In this document: positions 42,927 to 51,016 of the stretch, piece by piece | Numbering within the stretch: the stretch's first letter is position 1 | Layout of the letters: every line of letters starts with the position of its first letter | Source of the DNA: Mycobacterium sp. PSTR-4-N | Lineage (GTDB): Bacteria; Actinomycetota; Actinomycetes; Mycobacteriales; Mycobacteriaceae | Reading direction: 5' to 3' | Length of the DNA stretch: 64,000 bases | Assembly: GCF_022348085.1 (NCBI RefSeq) | Contig: NZ_JAKRFN010000028.1 | Location: 1-64,000, forward strand | Notes under the pieces: model-generated | Told to the model about the DNA's origin: nothing | Seen by the model: the letters and a program-made list of their open reading frames with translations, nothing else | Databases searched by the model: none | Program-made: the position numbers and the translations under genes

Positions 42927-43694
42927 ATGACTGCGCGTGACTTCACCGCCCGACTGCGCCGCAGGGAGCGTGTGATCGGCTACTGGTCAGTGCTCGACAG
43001 CCCCGTGTCCACCGAATGGCTGGCCCATGTCGGCTACGACTACCTGGCGCTGGACATGCAGCACGGACTGATCGGCTACTCAGGCATGGTGGCCGGCCTG
43101 ACCGCGATCGATGCCGCGCACGGACCGGCCGGCGTGGTGCGCGTCGAAGCCAACGATCCGACTCCGATCGGACGGGCTCTCGACGCCGGTGCTGCGGCCG
43201 TCATCGTCCCGCTCATCGACACCGCTGCCGATGCCGCCCGCGCGGTGAGCGCGGGAACGTACCCACCGGCCGGCATCCGCTCCTACGGGCCGATGCGGTC
43301 ACAGCTTCGGATCGGGCCCGTCCCCGCCGCCGCCAACGCGGAGACCGCGGTGCTTGCGATGATCGAGACGCCGCTGGGCCTTCAGAATGTCGAAAGCATC
43401 TGTGCGGCAGACGGTCTCGCGGGCGTGTACGTGGGCCCGTCGGACTTGCGGTTGGCGGTCGGTGGTGCGCATCCGCAGGACCCCGCCGTCGACGACGAGT
43501 TCGAGGCCGCGCTCGTGCGCATCAAGGCTGCAGCAGAGGCGCACGGCATCGCCGCGGGCATCCACACCCCCGACGGAGCGAGCGCCGCGCGACGGCTCGC
43601 CGAGGGGTTCACGTTCGCGTCGGTCGCGTCGGACCTGACACACCTCAAGCAGGTCGCCGCTGCTCACCTCAAAGCGGCGAACGAAGGCCTCTGA
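42927..43694 (+). CDS. HpcH/HpaI-family aldolase
   Basis: A 255-residue class II pyruvate-type aldolase. Active-site residues by family alignment: H46 (DMQHGL), R72 (VVRVEAND), E147 (MIETPLG) and D173 (VGPSDLRL). Such enzymes split 2-keto-3-deoxy sugar acids or 4-hydroxy-2-oxo acids to pyruvate and an aldehyde. AGGAG 6-10 bp upstream of ATG 42927. Last gene of the plus operon; convergent with the epimerase. Confidence 0.9.
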   Translation: MTARDFTARLRRRERVIGYWSVLDSPVSTEWLAHVGYDYLALDMQHGLIGYSGMVAGLTAIDAAHGPAGVVRVEANDPTPIGRALDAGAAAVIVPLIDTAADAARAVSAGTYPPAGIRSYGPMRSQLRIGPVPAAANAETAVLAMIETPLGLQNVESICAADGLAGVYVGPSDLRLAVGGAHPQDPAVDDEFEAALVRIKAAAEAHGIAAGIHTPDGASAARRLAEGFTFASVASDLTHLKQVAAAHLKAANEGL

Positions 43695-43699
43695 GCGAG

Positions 43700-44776
43700 T
43701 CAGGGCAGCCGACGCTTCGTCAACGCGCCCTCGGTCAGATCGCGGCGCACCTGGTCGATCATCGACCGCGCGCGAAGCGGCGGGCTGCTCGAATGTGACT
43801 GCAGCGCAACGCCGGCGATGAGGTCTGCCAGTGCTCCCACTGATGACCACCGCGGTTCCCAGCCCAGTTCGGTTCGGGCGCGGGAGCAATCGAGCAGCGG
43901 GACACTGAACGCCAGATCCAACCACCCGCGGTCGATCGGTTGCAGCCCGACCCGCCACGTGAGATCGGCGAGCGTACCGAGCACGCGGGACGGCACGTGA
44001 AGCTGGAAGGAGCCCAACACCTGCGCCACCTCGGCGCGGGTGATCGGCGGGTCGGCGGCCAGGTTGAACGCGCCGGTGGCACGCCGTTCGAGTGTGCGCA
44101 GGATCGCGGCGGCGACATCGTCGGCGTGGATCAGCGGGATGCACAGTCGGCGATCCAGGGGCAGCACCGGAAGCAACGGCACGGCGATCATCGGCACCCA
44201 CCCCGGCAGCGCATAGCGCATCAACCCGCTGGCCGCTGCCCGCTGAACGATGAAACCCGGTCGCATGCGGGCGATCCGGATACCGTCCGAGCCGTGCTCG
44301 CGCTCGTAGTCGTTGAGCAGCTCCTCGGCAGCGGACTTGTCCCGGCTGTACGGCGAGGACGGAATACCCGACGTGACCCAGGATTCGTCGACGCGCCGGG
44401 TGTACCGCCCTGCGGCGTAGGTGCCGACAGACGACATGTGGATCAGGTGCGGGACCGCCACCTGATGGGCCGCCTGCAACACGGCCAGGGTTCCTCCGAC
44501 GCCCAGCCGCGTCAGATACTCGGTGTTGCGGGTCGGCTGGAACCCCCACGCGAGGTGCACGATGGCGTCGGCGCCTTTGACGATCGGCATCAGGCGTTGC
44601 GCCGCATCGGGTTCGGTGAGATCCAGTTCCTGCCAATCGACGTCCCGATAGACGCCGTCGGCGTCGGGTGGACGCCGCACGACGCCGACGATGTCCCACT
44701 CCGGTGCCTCGTCGGCGAAGCGGCGCAGCAGCGCTGTGCCGACGTTGCCGGATGCGCCGGTGATGACGACGCGCAT
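43700..44776 (-). CDS. NAD-dependent epimerase/dehydratase (extended SDR)
   Basis: A 358-residue extended SDR: MRVVITGASGNVGTALLRRF loop, SSVGTYAAG, SPYSRDKSAAEELL with catalytic Tyr/Lys, and C-terminal ARTELGWEPRWSSV typical of the nucleotide-sugar SDR fold. A substrate cannot be assigned. Starts ATG 44776, 5 bp after the small membrane protein gene. Confidence 0.85.
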   Translation of the reverse strand: MRVVITGASGNVGTALLRRFADEAPEWDIVGVVRRPPDADGVYRDVDWQELDLTEPDAAQRLMPIVKGADAIVHLAWGFQPTRNTEYLTRLGVGGTLAVLQAAHQVAVPHLIHMSSVGTYAAGRYTRRVDESWVTSGIPSSPYSRDKSAAEELLNDYEREHGSDGIRIARMRPGFIVQRAAASGLMRYALPGWVPMIAVPLLPVLPLDRRLCIPLIHADDVAAAILRTLERRATGAFNLAADPPITRAEVAQVLGSFQLHVPSRVLGTLADLTWRVGLQPIDRGWLDLAFSVPLLDCSRARTELGWEPRWSSVGALADLIAGVALQSHSSSPPLRARSMIDQVRRDLTEGALTKRRLP

Positions 44777-44780
44777 CGCG

Positions 44781-44993
44781 TCAGGCCGTCGCCGCGGGAC
44801 TGTCCGGCACCGGCAGCGAATCGGCGCTCGCCGACGACCGTGCCCGGTCCCGCCGGCGCGCGATGATCAGTGCGCCGGTCAGCAGCGTCGCAGTGAGCAG
44901 CGTGGGCACGAACAGGAATTGCGCCAGCGCGACCCTACGTTGGATTTTCAGCCCCGTGCGGGCCGCGGACCGGGTCTTGCTGGTGACGCTCAT
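44781..44993 (-). CDS. small single-pass membrane protein
   Basis: A 70-residue protein starting MSVTSKTRSAARTGLKIQRR, with one hydrophobic span (FLFVPTLLTATLLTGALIIA) and a basic stop-transfer RRRDRAR. The tail is Ser/Pro-rich. It overlaps the YihY gene end by 59 bp in another frame. No recognised family; moderately supported by start, charge pattern and position. Confidence 0.5.
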   Translation of the reverse strand: MSVTSKTRSAARTGLKIQRRVALAQFLFVPTLLTATLLTGALIIARRRDRARSSASADSLPVPDSPAATA

Positions 44994-46017
44994 CTCTGCC
45001 TCCGCTTCGTGAGTGTGCGTCGGCCATACCCGGGTCATCGGTCTCGCAAACGCCGTCACCGGACTCCTGCGGGTGGAACGTGACATCGACGCGTTGGAAA
45101 CCTTTGGCCTGCTGAGCTTCCGCCTGTCCGGCGTACATCTTGCGGTCCGCCTCGGTCAGCTCGACGTTGTCCGTGAACGGGGTCAGCAGGGCGCGCGGGT
45201 GCAACTGATCGACGCGCACCGCGTTGATCTCTGCGCAGATCAACAGCGTCGTCGACACCAGGTACAGGAACGCGAGCAGGCCGAGCACGATGGCGAACAC
45301 GCTGTTGGTCGCGCTGGCCGAGCTCAGCACGTGCGCGACGTAGGCGGCGCCGAACCATTGCAGCAGCTGCCAGAGCACCGCGGCAGTGATCGCCCCGGGC
45401 AGCACATCGCGATAGCTCAACGGCCGCACGGTGGTGACCCGGAACGCGGCGACGATGACCGCCGTGTTCAGCGCCAGCGACGCGAGCACCACCCCGGTGG
45501 TGCCCAGGAAGCCCAGACCGGCCCAGGCCCGGCCGACAGCGGTCAGCACGGTCGTCGCGATGACCGCCGAGCCCAGCACGAACAGCAGCAGCAGGCTGTA
45601 CAGACGCGCCCGAATCGGGTCCGGGCGGGTGTACCGCGGTACGGCCCACACGATGTTCATCGCGTTCTGCAGCGCGTTGCCGACGCCGAGCCCGCCGTAC
45701 AGGGCGCCCGCGATACCGATGATCACCGCGGTGGTGCCGCCGCTGAGCGCCTCAGGTTGGCTGAGCTGGTCACTGATGACCGGGAACTGGTCGATGGCGG
45801 CGTTGACGATCTGCTCGCGCCACTCCGGTCGGCCGGAGAGCACCACGCCCAGCACCGTGGTCAGGAGCAGGAGCAGGGGAAACAGCGAGACGAAGGCGTA
45901 GTAGGTGATGAGGGCGGCGAGGTAGCCGGCCTGATCGTCGACGTACTTGTAGACGACGGCGATCGTGAACCCGGCCGCTCGGCTGCGTTGTTGCAGGCGA
46001 TCCAGCCACTTGACCAT
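44935..46017 (-). CDS. YihY/UPF0761-family membrane protein (1)
   Basis: A 360-residue YihY/BrkB-family protein with about six helices: YLAALITYYAFVSLFPLLLL, YGGLGVGNALQNAMNIVWAV and VLWQLLQWFGAAYVAHVL, ending in a soluble tail of about 80 residues. Function of the family is unresolved; once called ribonuclease BN. ATG 46017 is preferred over GTG 46032. Upstream neighbour is the second YihY gene. Confidence 0.83.
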   Translation of the reverse strand: MVKWLDRLQQRSRAAGFTIAVVYKYVDDQAGYLAALITYYAFVSLFPLLLLLTTVLGVVLSGRPEWREQIVNAAIDQFPVISDQLSQPEALSGGTTAVIIGIAGALYGGLGVGNALQNAMNIVWAVPRYTRPDPIRARLYSLLLLFVLGSAVIATTVLTAVGRAWAGLGFLGTTGVVLASLALNTAVIVAAFRVTTVRPLSYRDVLPGAITAAVLWQLLQWFGAAYVAHVLSSASATNSVFAIVLGLLAFLYLVSTTLLICAEINAVRVDQLHPRALLTPFTDNVELTEADRKMYAGQAEAQQAKGFQRVDVTFHPQESGDGVCETDDPGMADAHSRSGGRDERHQQDPVRGPHGAENPT

Positions 46018-46080
46018 CGTGTGACCTCCCACGCCTTCACGGCCCTGCGCCGCTGCGGGGATACCCGCTCACCTGCTGAT

Positions 46081-47271
46081 TCACTCCCGCCGTCCGCGCG
46101 AGCGGCGCAGCCTGCGGCCGCGGCGGCGCAGCTCGTTCTCGCTGGTGATGTTCTTCTCGATCGCGGTGGTGTCGCGCAGGGGCAGCTGAAGGTCGTCCTC
46201 GGCCCTCATACCCGCCTGCAATTGACGACCACGCTCGAGCTCGGAATCGACCTCGGCGCCGAACAGCAGAGCGAGGTTGGTCAGCCACAGCCACAGCAGG
46301 AACACGATGACACCCGCCAGCGTGCCGAAGGTCTTGTTGTAGCTGCCGAAGTTCGCGACATACAGGCCGAACAGCAGCGACGCGACGATCCAGGTCAGGA
46401 TCGCGATCGCCGCTCCGACGCTGATCCAGCGGAATTTCGGCTGCTTGACGTTGGGGCCGGTGTAGTAGAGCGTCGCGACGCCCATGACGATGAGCACCAA
46501 CAGAACGGGCCACCGCGCGACGTTCCAGATCGCCAGTCCGGTTTCTCCGATGCCCAGCCGGGCACCGACGACTTCTGCGACGGGTCCGCTGAGTGCGAGA
46601 AGGAAGGCGGCGACGGCCACGACGATCAGTCCGGCGAGGGTCAGCCCGAGCTGCTGCAGACGCAGCTTCCACGCCGGCCGGCCTTCCTCCACCTCGTAGA
46701 TGCGGTTCATCGCGCGGCCGAACGCGCCGACGTATCCGGATGCCGACCACAGCGCACCGAGAAGGCCGGCGACCAACGTGAACCCGGCCGAGGGTGCGTT
46801 GACCAGTTGATCGAGCGGTTGACGCAACACGTCGACCGCAGCGCCGGGACTGACGTCGTCGACGATCCCGAGGATGGTGTCGGCGGTGCGCTCACCCTGG
46901 CCGAACACCCCCAGCAGCGACATCACCACCAGCAGCGCGGGGAACAGCGACAGCACCGCGTAGTAGGTGAGGGCCGCGGCGAGATCCATGCACTGGTCGC
47001 GGGTGAACTCGCCGACGGTCTGCCGCAGCACGTACCGCAGCGACGGCCGTGTCAGTTCGGTCGGTGACTCCGGCTTGCTGGGGTCGTCGGGGGCGGGGCG
47101 GGTGTCGTCGTCGGGCGGCGGCGTGCGGTCGACGGCCGGCGCTACCGGGCGTGGCGGGTGTGCCGGGCGCGACGACCGCGTCAGCGCACCGGTCGCCAGC
47201 CCTGCCAGAAACGCTCCGGCCAGCGCCACGGGGCTGCGTCGCGATCTGGGAGCCTGGACCTGATGCTGCAT
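46081..47271 (-). CDS. YihY/UPF0761-family membrane protein (2)
   Basis: A 396-residue paralogue. A first hydrophobic segment at 15-30 and a Pro/Asp-rich linker (40-75) precede the core: LAAALTYYAVLSLFPALLVV, LLGALWSASGYVGAFGRAM and TWIVASLLFGLYVANFGSYN. The C-terminus is strongly basic (RRRGRRLRRSRGRRE). The two YihY proteins differ in length and termini; they may work as a pair. Starts ATG 47271. Confidence 0.83.
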   Translation of the reverse strand: MQHQVQAPRSRRSPVALAGAFLAGLATGALTRSSRPAHPPRPVAPAVDRTPPPDDDTRPAPDDPSKPESPTELTRPSLRYVLRQTVGEFTRDQCMDLAAALTYYAVLSLFPALLVVMSLLGVFGQGERTADTILGIVDDVSPGAAVDVLRQPLDQLVNAPSAGFTLVAGLLGALWSASGYVGAFGRAMNRIYEVEEGRPAWKLRLQQLGLTLAGLIVVAVAAFLLALSGPVAEVVGARLGIGETGLAIWNVARWPVLLVLIVMGVATLYYTGPNVKQPKFRWISVGAAIAILTWIVASLLFGLYVANFGSYNKTFGTLAGVIVFLLWLWLTNLALLFGAEVDSELERGRQLQAGMRAEDDLQLPLRDTTAIEKNITSENELRRRGRRLRRSRGRRE

Positions 47272-47320
47272 GGGCCGTTAGTGCCCCGCCCTCTGTGCCC
47301 GCAAACGCTTGCGGCAGCCG

Positions 47321-48406
47321 TCAGAAGGCGTAGCGGATGCGACACTCCGGAAGGGTCGCGCCGATCAGGTCGGTCAACTGGTTCACCCACCGGCCTTTCC
47401 ACCCTGACTTGTAGCGCACGTTCCACTGGCCGCTCTCGCTGCGTTTGACCTGCTGCAGATCCGGGCGCCACAGCAGCTCCTCGCCGCGGGGATGCCAGCC
47501 GAGGTTGACGTCGTGCAGGCCTTCGTTGTGCGTCAGGAAGATGATCTCGGCCGCCAGCTGGCCGCGGGTGCGTGCGCTGGTGCCGTCCGCCACCTGCGTC
47601 AGCAGTTCGGCCCAGTCGGCCAACCAGTTCTCGTGCACGATGACCGGACTGAAGTTCAGGTGTACCTCGTAGCCGGCGTCGACGAAGTCGTCGAGCGCGG
47701 CGATGCGGTCGGCGATCTTCGACGTGCGGACGTCGACGATGCGTGATGTGTCGGACGGCATCAGGCTGAATCGGATGCGGGTGCCGCCGCGTGGGTCGTA
47801 GGTCAGCAGTTCGGGGTTGACCAGCTTCGTGGCGAAACTCGCTTTGGCGTTCGGCAGGCGCGCGAACAGGTCGACGAGGTCGCGCACGTTGTCCGAGACC
47901 ATCGCGTCGACCGAGCAGTCGCTGTTCTCCCCGATGTCGTACACCCAGTCGACCGGATCGCATTGATTGGGAACGGTTTTGGTGCCCTGGCGACGTGCGT
48001 GCCGTTCGAGGTAGCCGGTGATCTTCTCGATGTTGGCGAACACGGTGATCGGATTGGCGTAACCCTTGCGCCGCGGCACGTAGCAGTACGAGCAGGCCAT
48101 CGCGCAGCCGTTGGACGTCGACGGTGCGATCCAATCGCTGGAGCGCTCGTTGCGACGCGCGCTCAAGCTCTTCTTCTCGCCCAGCACCAGCACTTCCCGC
48201 TTGTTGCGCACCCAGTCCTCGACATTTCCCTCGTTGCCGTACAGGCCGGGAATCGCCTGGTGCGAGAGGACCTCGATGCGTTCGGCGTCGGGATGGCGGT
48301 CGAGTACCTGGCGGGCGCGGGGGAAGCGTTCGATGTCGGGCTCGTGGAAAATCCGTCTGACGTCGAGCAGCCGGCCGGCGAGGGGTTCGGGGGTCCGGCG
48401 GTTCAC
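47321..48406 (-). CDS. spore photoproduct lyase-like radical SAM protein
   Basis: A 361-residue SplB-family protein. Radical-SAM cluster motif C101-x3-C105-x2-C108 in NGCAMACSYCYVPRRKGYAN. Other cues: HEPDIERFPRARQVLDRHPD, TKLVNPELLTYDP and FSLMPSDTSRIVDVRTSKI. SplB repairs spore DNA photoproducts; mycobacteria do not sporulate in the usual sense, so the substrate here is open. GTG 48406; divergent from the holin-like gene, 71 bp apart. Confidence 0.82.
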   Translation of the reverse strand: MNRRTPEPLAGRLLDVRRIFHEPDIERFPRARQVLDRHPDAERIEVLSHQAIPGLYGNEGNVEDWVRNKREVLVLGEKKSLSARRNERSSDWIAPSTSNGCAMACSYCYVPRRKGYANPITVFANIEKITGYLERHARRQGTKTVPNQCDPVDWVYDIGENSDCSVDAMVSDNVRDLVDLFARLPNAKASFATKLVNPELLTYDPRGGTRIRFSLMPSDTSRIVDVRTSKIADRIAALDDFVDAGYEVHLNFSPVIVHENWLADWAELLTQVADGTSARTRGQLAAEIIFLTHNEGLHDVNLGWHPRGEELLWRPDLQQVKRSESGQWNVRYKSGWKGRWVNQLTDLIGATLPECRIRYAF

Positions 48407-48477
48407 CGACAGACAACGACCATCGGGACGCGCGGGTTCCTGGTTTGTCGGGTAACGCAGCGGGCACTCAAACGCAC

Positions 48478-48894
48478 ATGACGGAACCGAAGACCGAACC
48501 CTCCACCGGGGAGTTGTTGGGTCAACTGTCTGCTCAGACGTCGCGGCTCATCCGCGACGAGTTGCGGTTGGCGCAGAAGGAAATGCAGGAGTCGGCCAAG
48601 CATGCCGGCAAGGGCGCCGGTCTGGCCGGTGCGGCCGGGCTGCTCGCAGTCCTCGGCCTGGCCACGTTGATCGCCGCGGCGGTGGCCGCGCTGTCTCTGG
48701 TGCTGCCGGTGTGGGCCGCGGCGGTGATCGTGGCCGTGGTGGTGTTCGCCGTGGCAGGCGTGGCCGCGCTCATCGGCAAGAAGCAGGTCGACAAGGTGCC
48801 GCCGCCGGCAGCCGTCGCGGTGGACAGCGTCAAGACGGACATCACCGAGTTGAAGGCCCACACGGAAGGCGCTCGCCATGGCAGCACAGCCTGA
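48478..48894 (+). CDS. Phage_holin_3_6-type membrane protein
   Basis: A 138-residue protein with a soluble N-terminus (GELLGQLSAQTSRLIRDELR), an amphipathic helix and two membrane segments (LLAVLGLATLIAAAVAALSL and VIVAVVVFAVAGVAALIG). Members are small stress-type membrane proteins, often paired with DUF3618 genes as here; not a real holin. Overlaps the next gene by 17 bp. Confidence 0.83.
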   Translation: MTEPKTEPSTGELLGQLSAQTSRLIRDELRLAQKEMQESAKHAGKGAGLAGAAGLLAVLGLATLIAAAVAALSLVLPVWAAAVIVAVVVFAVAGVAALIGKKQVDKVPPPAAVAVDSVKTDITELKAHTEGARHGSTA

Positions 48895-49174
48895 TCAGCG
48901 GCCCGAGCCGGGCCCCGATGCGGGAATCGGCGAGATCGAGGCCGACATCGAGCGCACCCGCGCCGAACTCGGGGAGACCGTCGGTGCGCTGACCGACAAG
49001 CTGGACGTCAAAGGGCGCGCTCAGCAGAAGGTCGCGGACACCAAGGAGTCGGTGGCACAACGCAGCCACGATGCCGTCGACACCGTCAGGGCGAAGCCTG
49101 CCCTCCCGGTCGGGGCGATGGTCGCGATCGTGGCGACGGTCGGCGTTCTGATCTGGTTGCGGCGCCGCAACTGA
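48878..49174 (+). CDS. DUF3618 protein
   Basis: A 98-residue protein with the family signature IEADIERTRAELGETVGAL followed by TDKLDVKGRAQQKV and a C-terminal membrane anchor (PVGAMVAIVATVGVLIWLRR). Cytoplasmic helix then single helix in the membrane. Partner of the holin-like gene; function unknown. Confidence 0.85.
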   Translation: MAAQPDQRPEPGPDAGIGEIEADIERTRAELGETVGALTDKLDVKGRAQQKVADTKESVAQRSHDAVDTVRAKPALPVGAMVAIVATVGVLIWLRRRN

Positions 49175-49178
49175 CGGA

Positions 49179-49298
49179 TCACTCCTTCTCGGTCAACTCC
49201 GGCGAGTTCTCCCGCGTGGCCATGCCGCCTTCCTTGCCGTGATCGGCAGGTCCCGGCCGGTCTTTGTCGTCTGCGTGCTCGTCGTGCTCTTTGGTCAT
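49179..49298 (-). CDS. 39-residue acidic hydrophilic protein
   Basis: Starts MTKEHDEHADDKDRPGPADH and ends NSPELTEKE, without a hydrophobic segment. An AGGAGGGG is placed 5-12 bp upstream of ATG 49298, an excellent ribosome site. Composition (Asp, Glu, His, Lys, no Cys) suggests a disordered stress protein. It occupies the convergent gap after the DUF3618 gene and is divergent from the DUF5718 gene, 53 bp away. Confidence 0.6.
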   Translation of the reverse strand: MTKEHDEHADDKDRPGPADHGKEGGMATRENSPELTEKE

Positions 49299-49351
49299 CA
49301 CGTCCCCTCCTGACCGTCCCAGGCTATCGGCCGGGCGTACGCTGACCCTCC

Positions 49352-50161
49352 GTGATCGACATCGCGCTGAGCGACATGCGGGACTGGTTCGGCTTCGGCG
49401 TGGCGGGCAATTTCGCCGGACATCTCGAGCAGGCCGGCGAAGCCGTGGACTTCGTCAACGTGGCCAGCGAGGGTGAGGCGCCCAAGGGCATCTTCCCTTG
49501 GTACGCGCCGGGCTCCGACACCTTCCTCGGCGAGTTCCCGCTCTCCAACGACGAGACCCGCCTGCCCCCCGAAAGCCCCGAATTCTCAGGCCCACTCAAC
49601 CTGCAGATCGAGCCCGAGGTCGGGCTGGCCTGCCGGGTGGTGTGGCGGGGCGACACCGTGGTCACGCTGCAGCCGTTCGCGCTCGGGGCGTTCAACGACT
49701 GCTCGATCCGCCGGCCCGGCGCCAAGAAGATCAGCCACAAGAAGAACTGGGGATCCGCGTCCAAGGGGGTGTCCCGCTCGTTCTTCGAGATCAGCGATCT
49801 CACCCCGGACGGGCCGACCGCGACGCTGCGCTTGGTCTGTCTGCTCCACTCCGATGGCGAGGAGCACACCTATGGCGTCGACAGCCCGGTGATCGGCTAC
49901 TCCTACTACGGCGAGGTGCTGCTCGACTGGATCGTCGAACGGCTCGCCAACCAGAAGGGGTCCGACGACACCCCGCTCGAGGACGTCGGCGCTCTGATGG
50001 TGGCCAGCGGGCACCCCGAGAACGTGCTGATCGGGATCGGGGCCACCCGCTACACCGAGCTCGGCGAGAGCACGTTCCTCAAGTCCGGCGACGACGCCAT
50101 CGTGCGCGTCTACGACACCGCCGACGACGCAGCGGCCGAGCTGCGCCAGACCGTGCGGTAA
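49352..50161 (+). CDS. DUF5718-family protein
   Basis: A 269-residue soluble protein with family strings IALSDMRDWFGFGVAGNFAG, GIFPWYAPGSDTFLGEFPLS, LQIEPEVGLACRVVW and FNDCSIRRPGAKKISHKKNW. The overall outline recalls fumarylacetoacetate hydrolase folds but no function is known. Starts GTG 49352. A hairpin with a T tract follows at 50190-50212. Confidence 0.78.
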   Translation: MIDIALSDMRDWFGFGVAGNFAGHLEQAGEAVDFVNVASEGEAPKGIFPWYAPGSDTFLGEFPLSNDETRLPPESPEFSGPLNLQIEPEVGLACRVVWRGDTVVTLQPFALGAFNDCSIRRPGAKKISHKKNWGSASKGVSRSFFEISDLTPDGPTATLRLVCLLHSDGEEHTYGVDSPVIGYSYYGEVLLDWIVERLANQKGSDDTPLEDVGALMVASGHPENVLIGIGATRYTELGESTFLKSGDDAIVRVYDTADDAAAELRQTVR

Positions 50162-50189
50162 GGAGCGCCTCGAGCGGTCCACATCACAC

Positions 50190-50212
50190 CCGGGGTCGGG
50201 CCCGGAATTTTT
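50190..50212 (+). terminator. rho-independent-like terminator
   Basis: Arms CCGGG (50190-50194) and CCCGG (50201-50205), followed by AATTTTT (50206-50212), 28 bp after the DUF5718 stop. Short stem but with a T tract, rare in this genome. Confidence 0.55.
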
Positions 50213-50275
50213 CGCGCGGTCAGCGGCATTCATCCAAGTGTCGTCATCGGGGCGGCCACGACGGAGGAGACCGAG

Positions 50276-50989
50276 ATGACCGATCAGCACACCGTTCGAC
50301 GGGCTCTCCTCCTGGGCGGTATCGGCGCGGTCGCGGCCGCCGGACTCATCGGTCCCGGCGCAGCGAATGCACATGCCGCCGAATCCTGCTCCGACGTCGC
50401 AGTGGTCTTTGCGCGCGGTACCGCGGAGCCGGCCGGGCTCGGTCGGGTCGGGCAGGCGTTCGTCGACGATCTGCGCGCAGAGCTGGGCGGGCGCAGCGTC
50501 ACTGCGGCGCCGGTGAACTATCCGGCTTCCTACGACTTTCTGCAGTCCGCCCCTGCCGGCGCTAATGATGCCAGTGCCCAGATCCAGGCCACCGCCGCCC
50601 GCTGTCCCGATACCCGCATCGTGGTGGGCGGGTATTCGCAGGGCGCGGCGGTGGTGGACCTGATCGCCGGCGATCCCGCGGCCACCTTCGGTTTCGGGCG
50701 ACCGATGCCGGCCACCGTCGCAGACCACGTCGCGGCCGTCGCGGTGTTCGGCAACCCCGCGGGGCACATCGGCCGAAGCCTCACGACCTCGAGTCCCCTC
50801 TACGGTGCCAAGACCATCGACCTGTGCAACGGTGCAGACCCGGTGTGCTCCGCCGGTGATGATCGGGCCGCGCACAGCAACTACGTGCAGGCCGGCTTGG
50901 TCTCGCAGGCAGCCGATTTCGCCGCCGGACGAGTGAAGGCCCCGGCGCCGGCCGGCGTGCTGGTCGACACCGCCGGCACCGTCGGCTGA
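50276..50989 (+). CDS. secreted cutinase-family serine esterase
   Basis: A 237-residue exported hydrolase. Signal peptide in residues 1-35, probable cleavage near AHA-AES. Catalytic triad: S121 in GGYSQGAA, D188 in NGADPVC and H200. Disulfides C38-C110 and C184-C191 fit the fold. Mycobacterial cutinase-like proteins (Culp) cleave esters or lipids in the envelope. GGAGGAGA lies upstream of ATG 50276. Confidence 0.88.
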   Translation: MTDQHTVRRALLLGGIGAVAAAGLIGPGAANAHAAESCSDVAVVFARGTAEPAGLGRVGQAFVDDLRAELGGRSVTAAPVNYPASYDFLQSAPAGANDASAQIQATAARCPDTRIVVGGYSQGAAVVDLIAGDPAATFGFGRPMPATVADHVAAVAVFGNPAGHIGRSLTTSSPLYGAKTIDLCNGADPVCSAGDDRAAHSNYVQAGLVSQAADFAAGRVKAPAPAGVLVDTAGTVG

Positions 50990-51016
50990 CGATTCAGCCC
51001 GCCCAGTGTCCGCGGC

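Noticed and set aside
45013..47067. A 684-residue open frame on the plus strand across both YihY genes
   Set aside because: It is antisense to two clear membrane-protein genes and its product is a low-complexity His/Gln/Arg-rich string, typical of a high-GC shadow frame.
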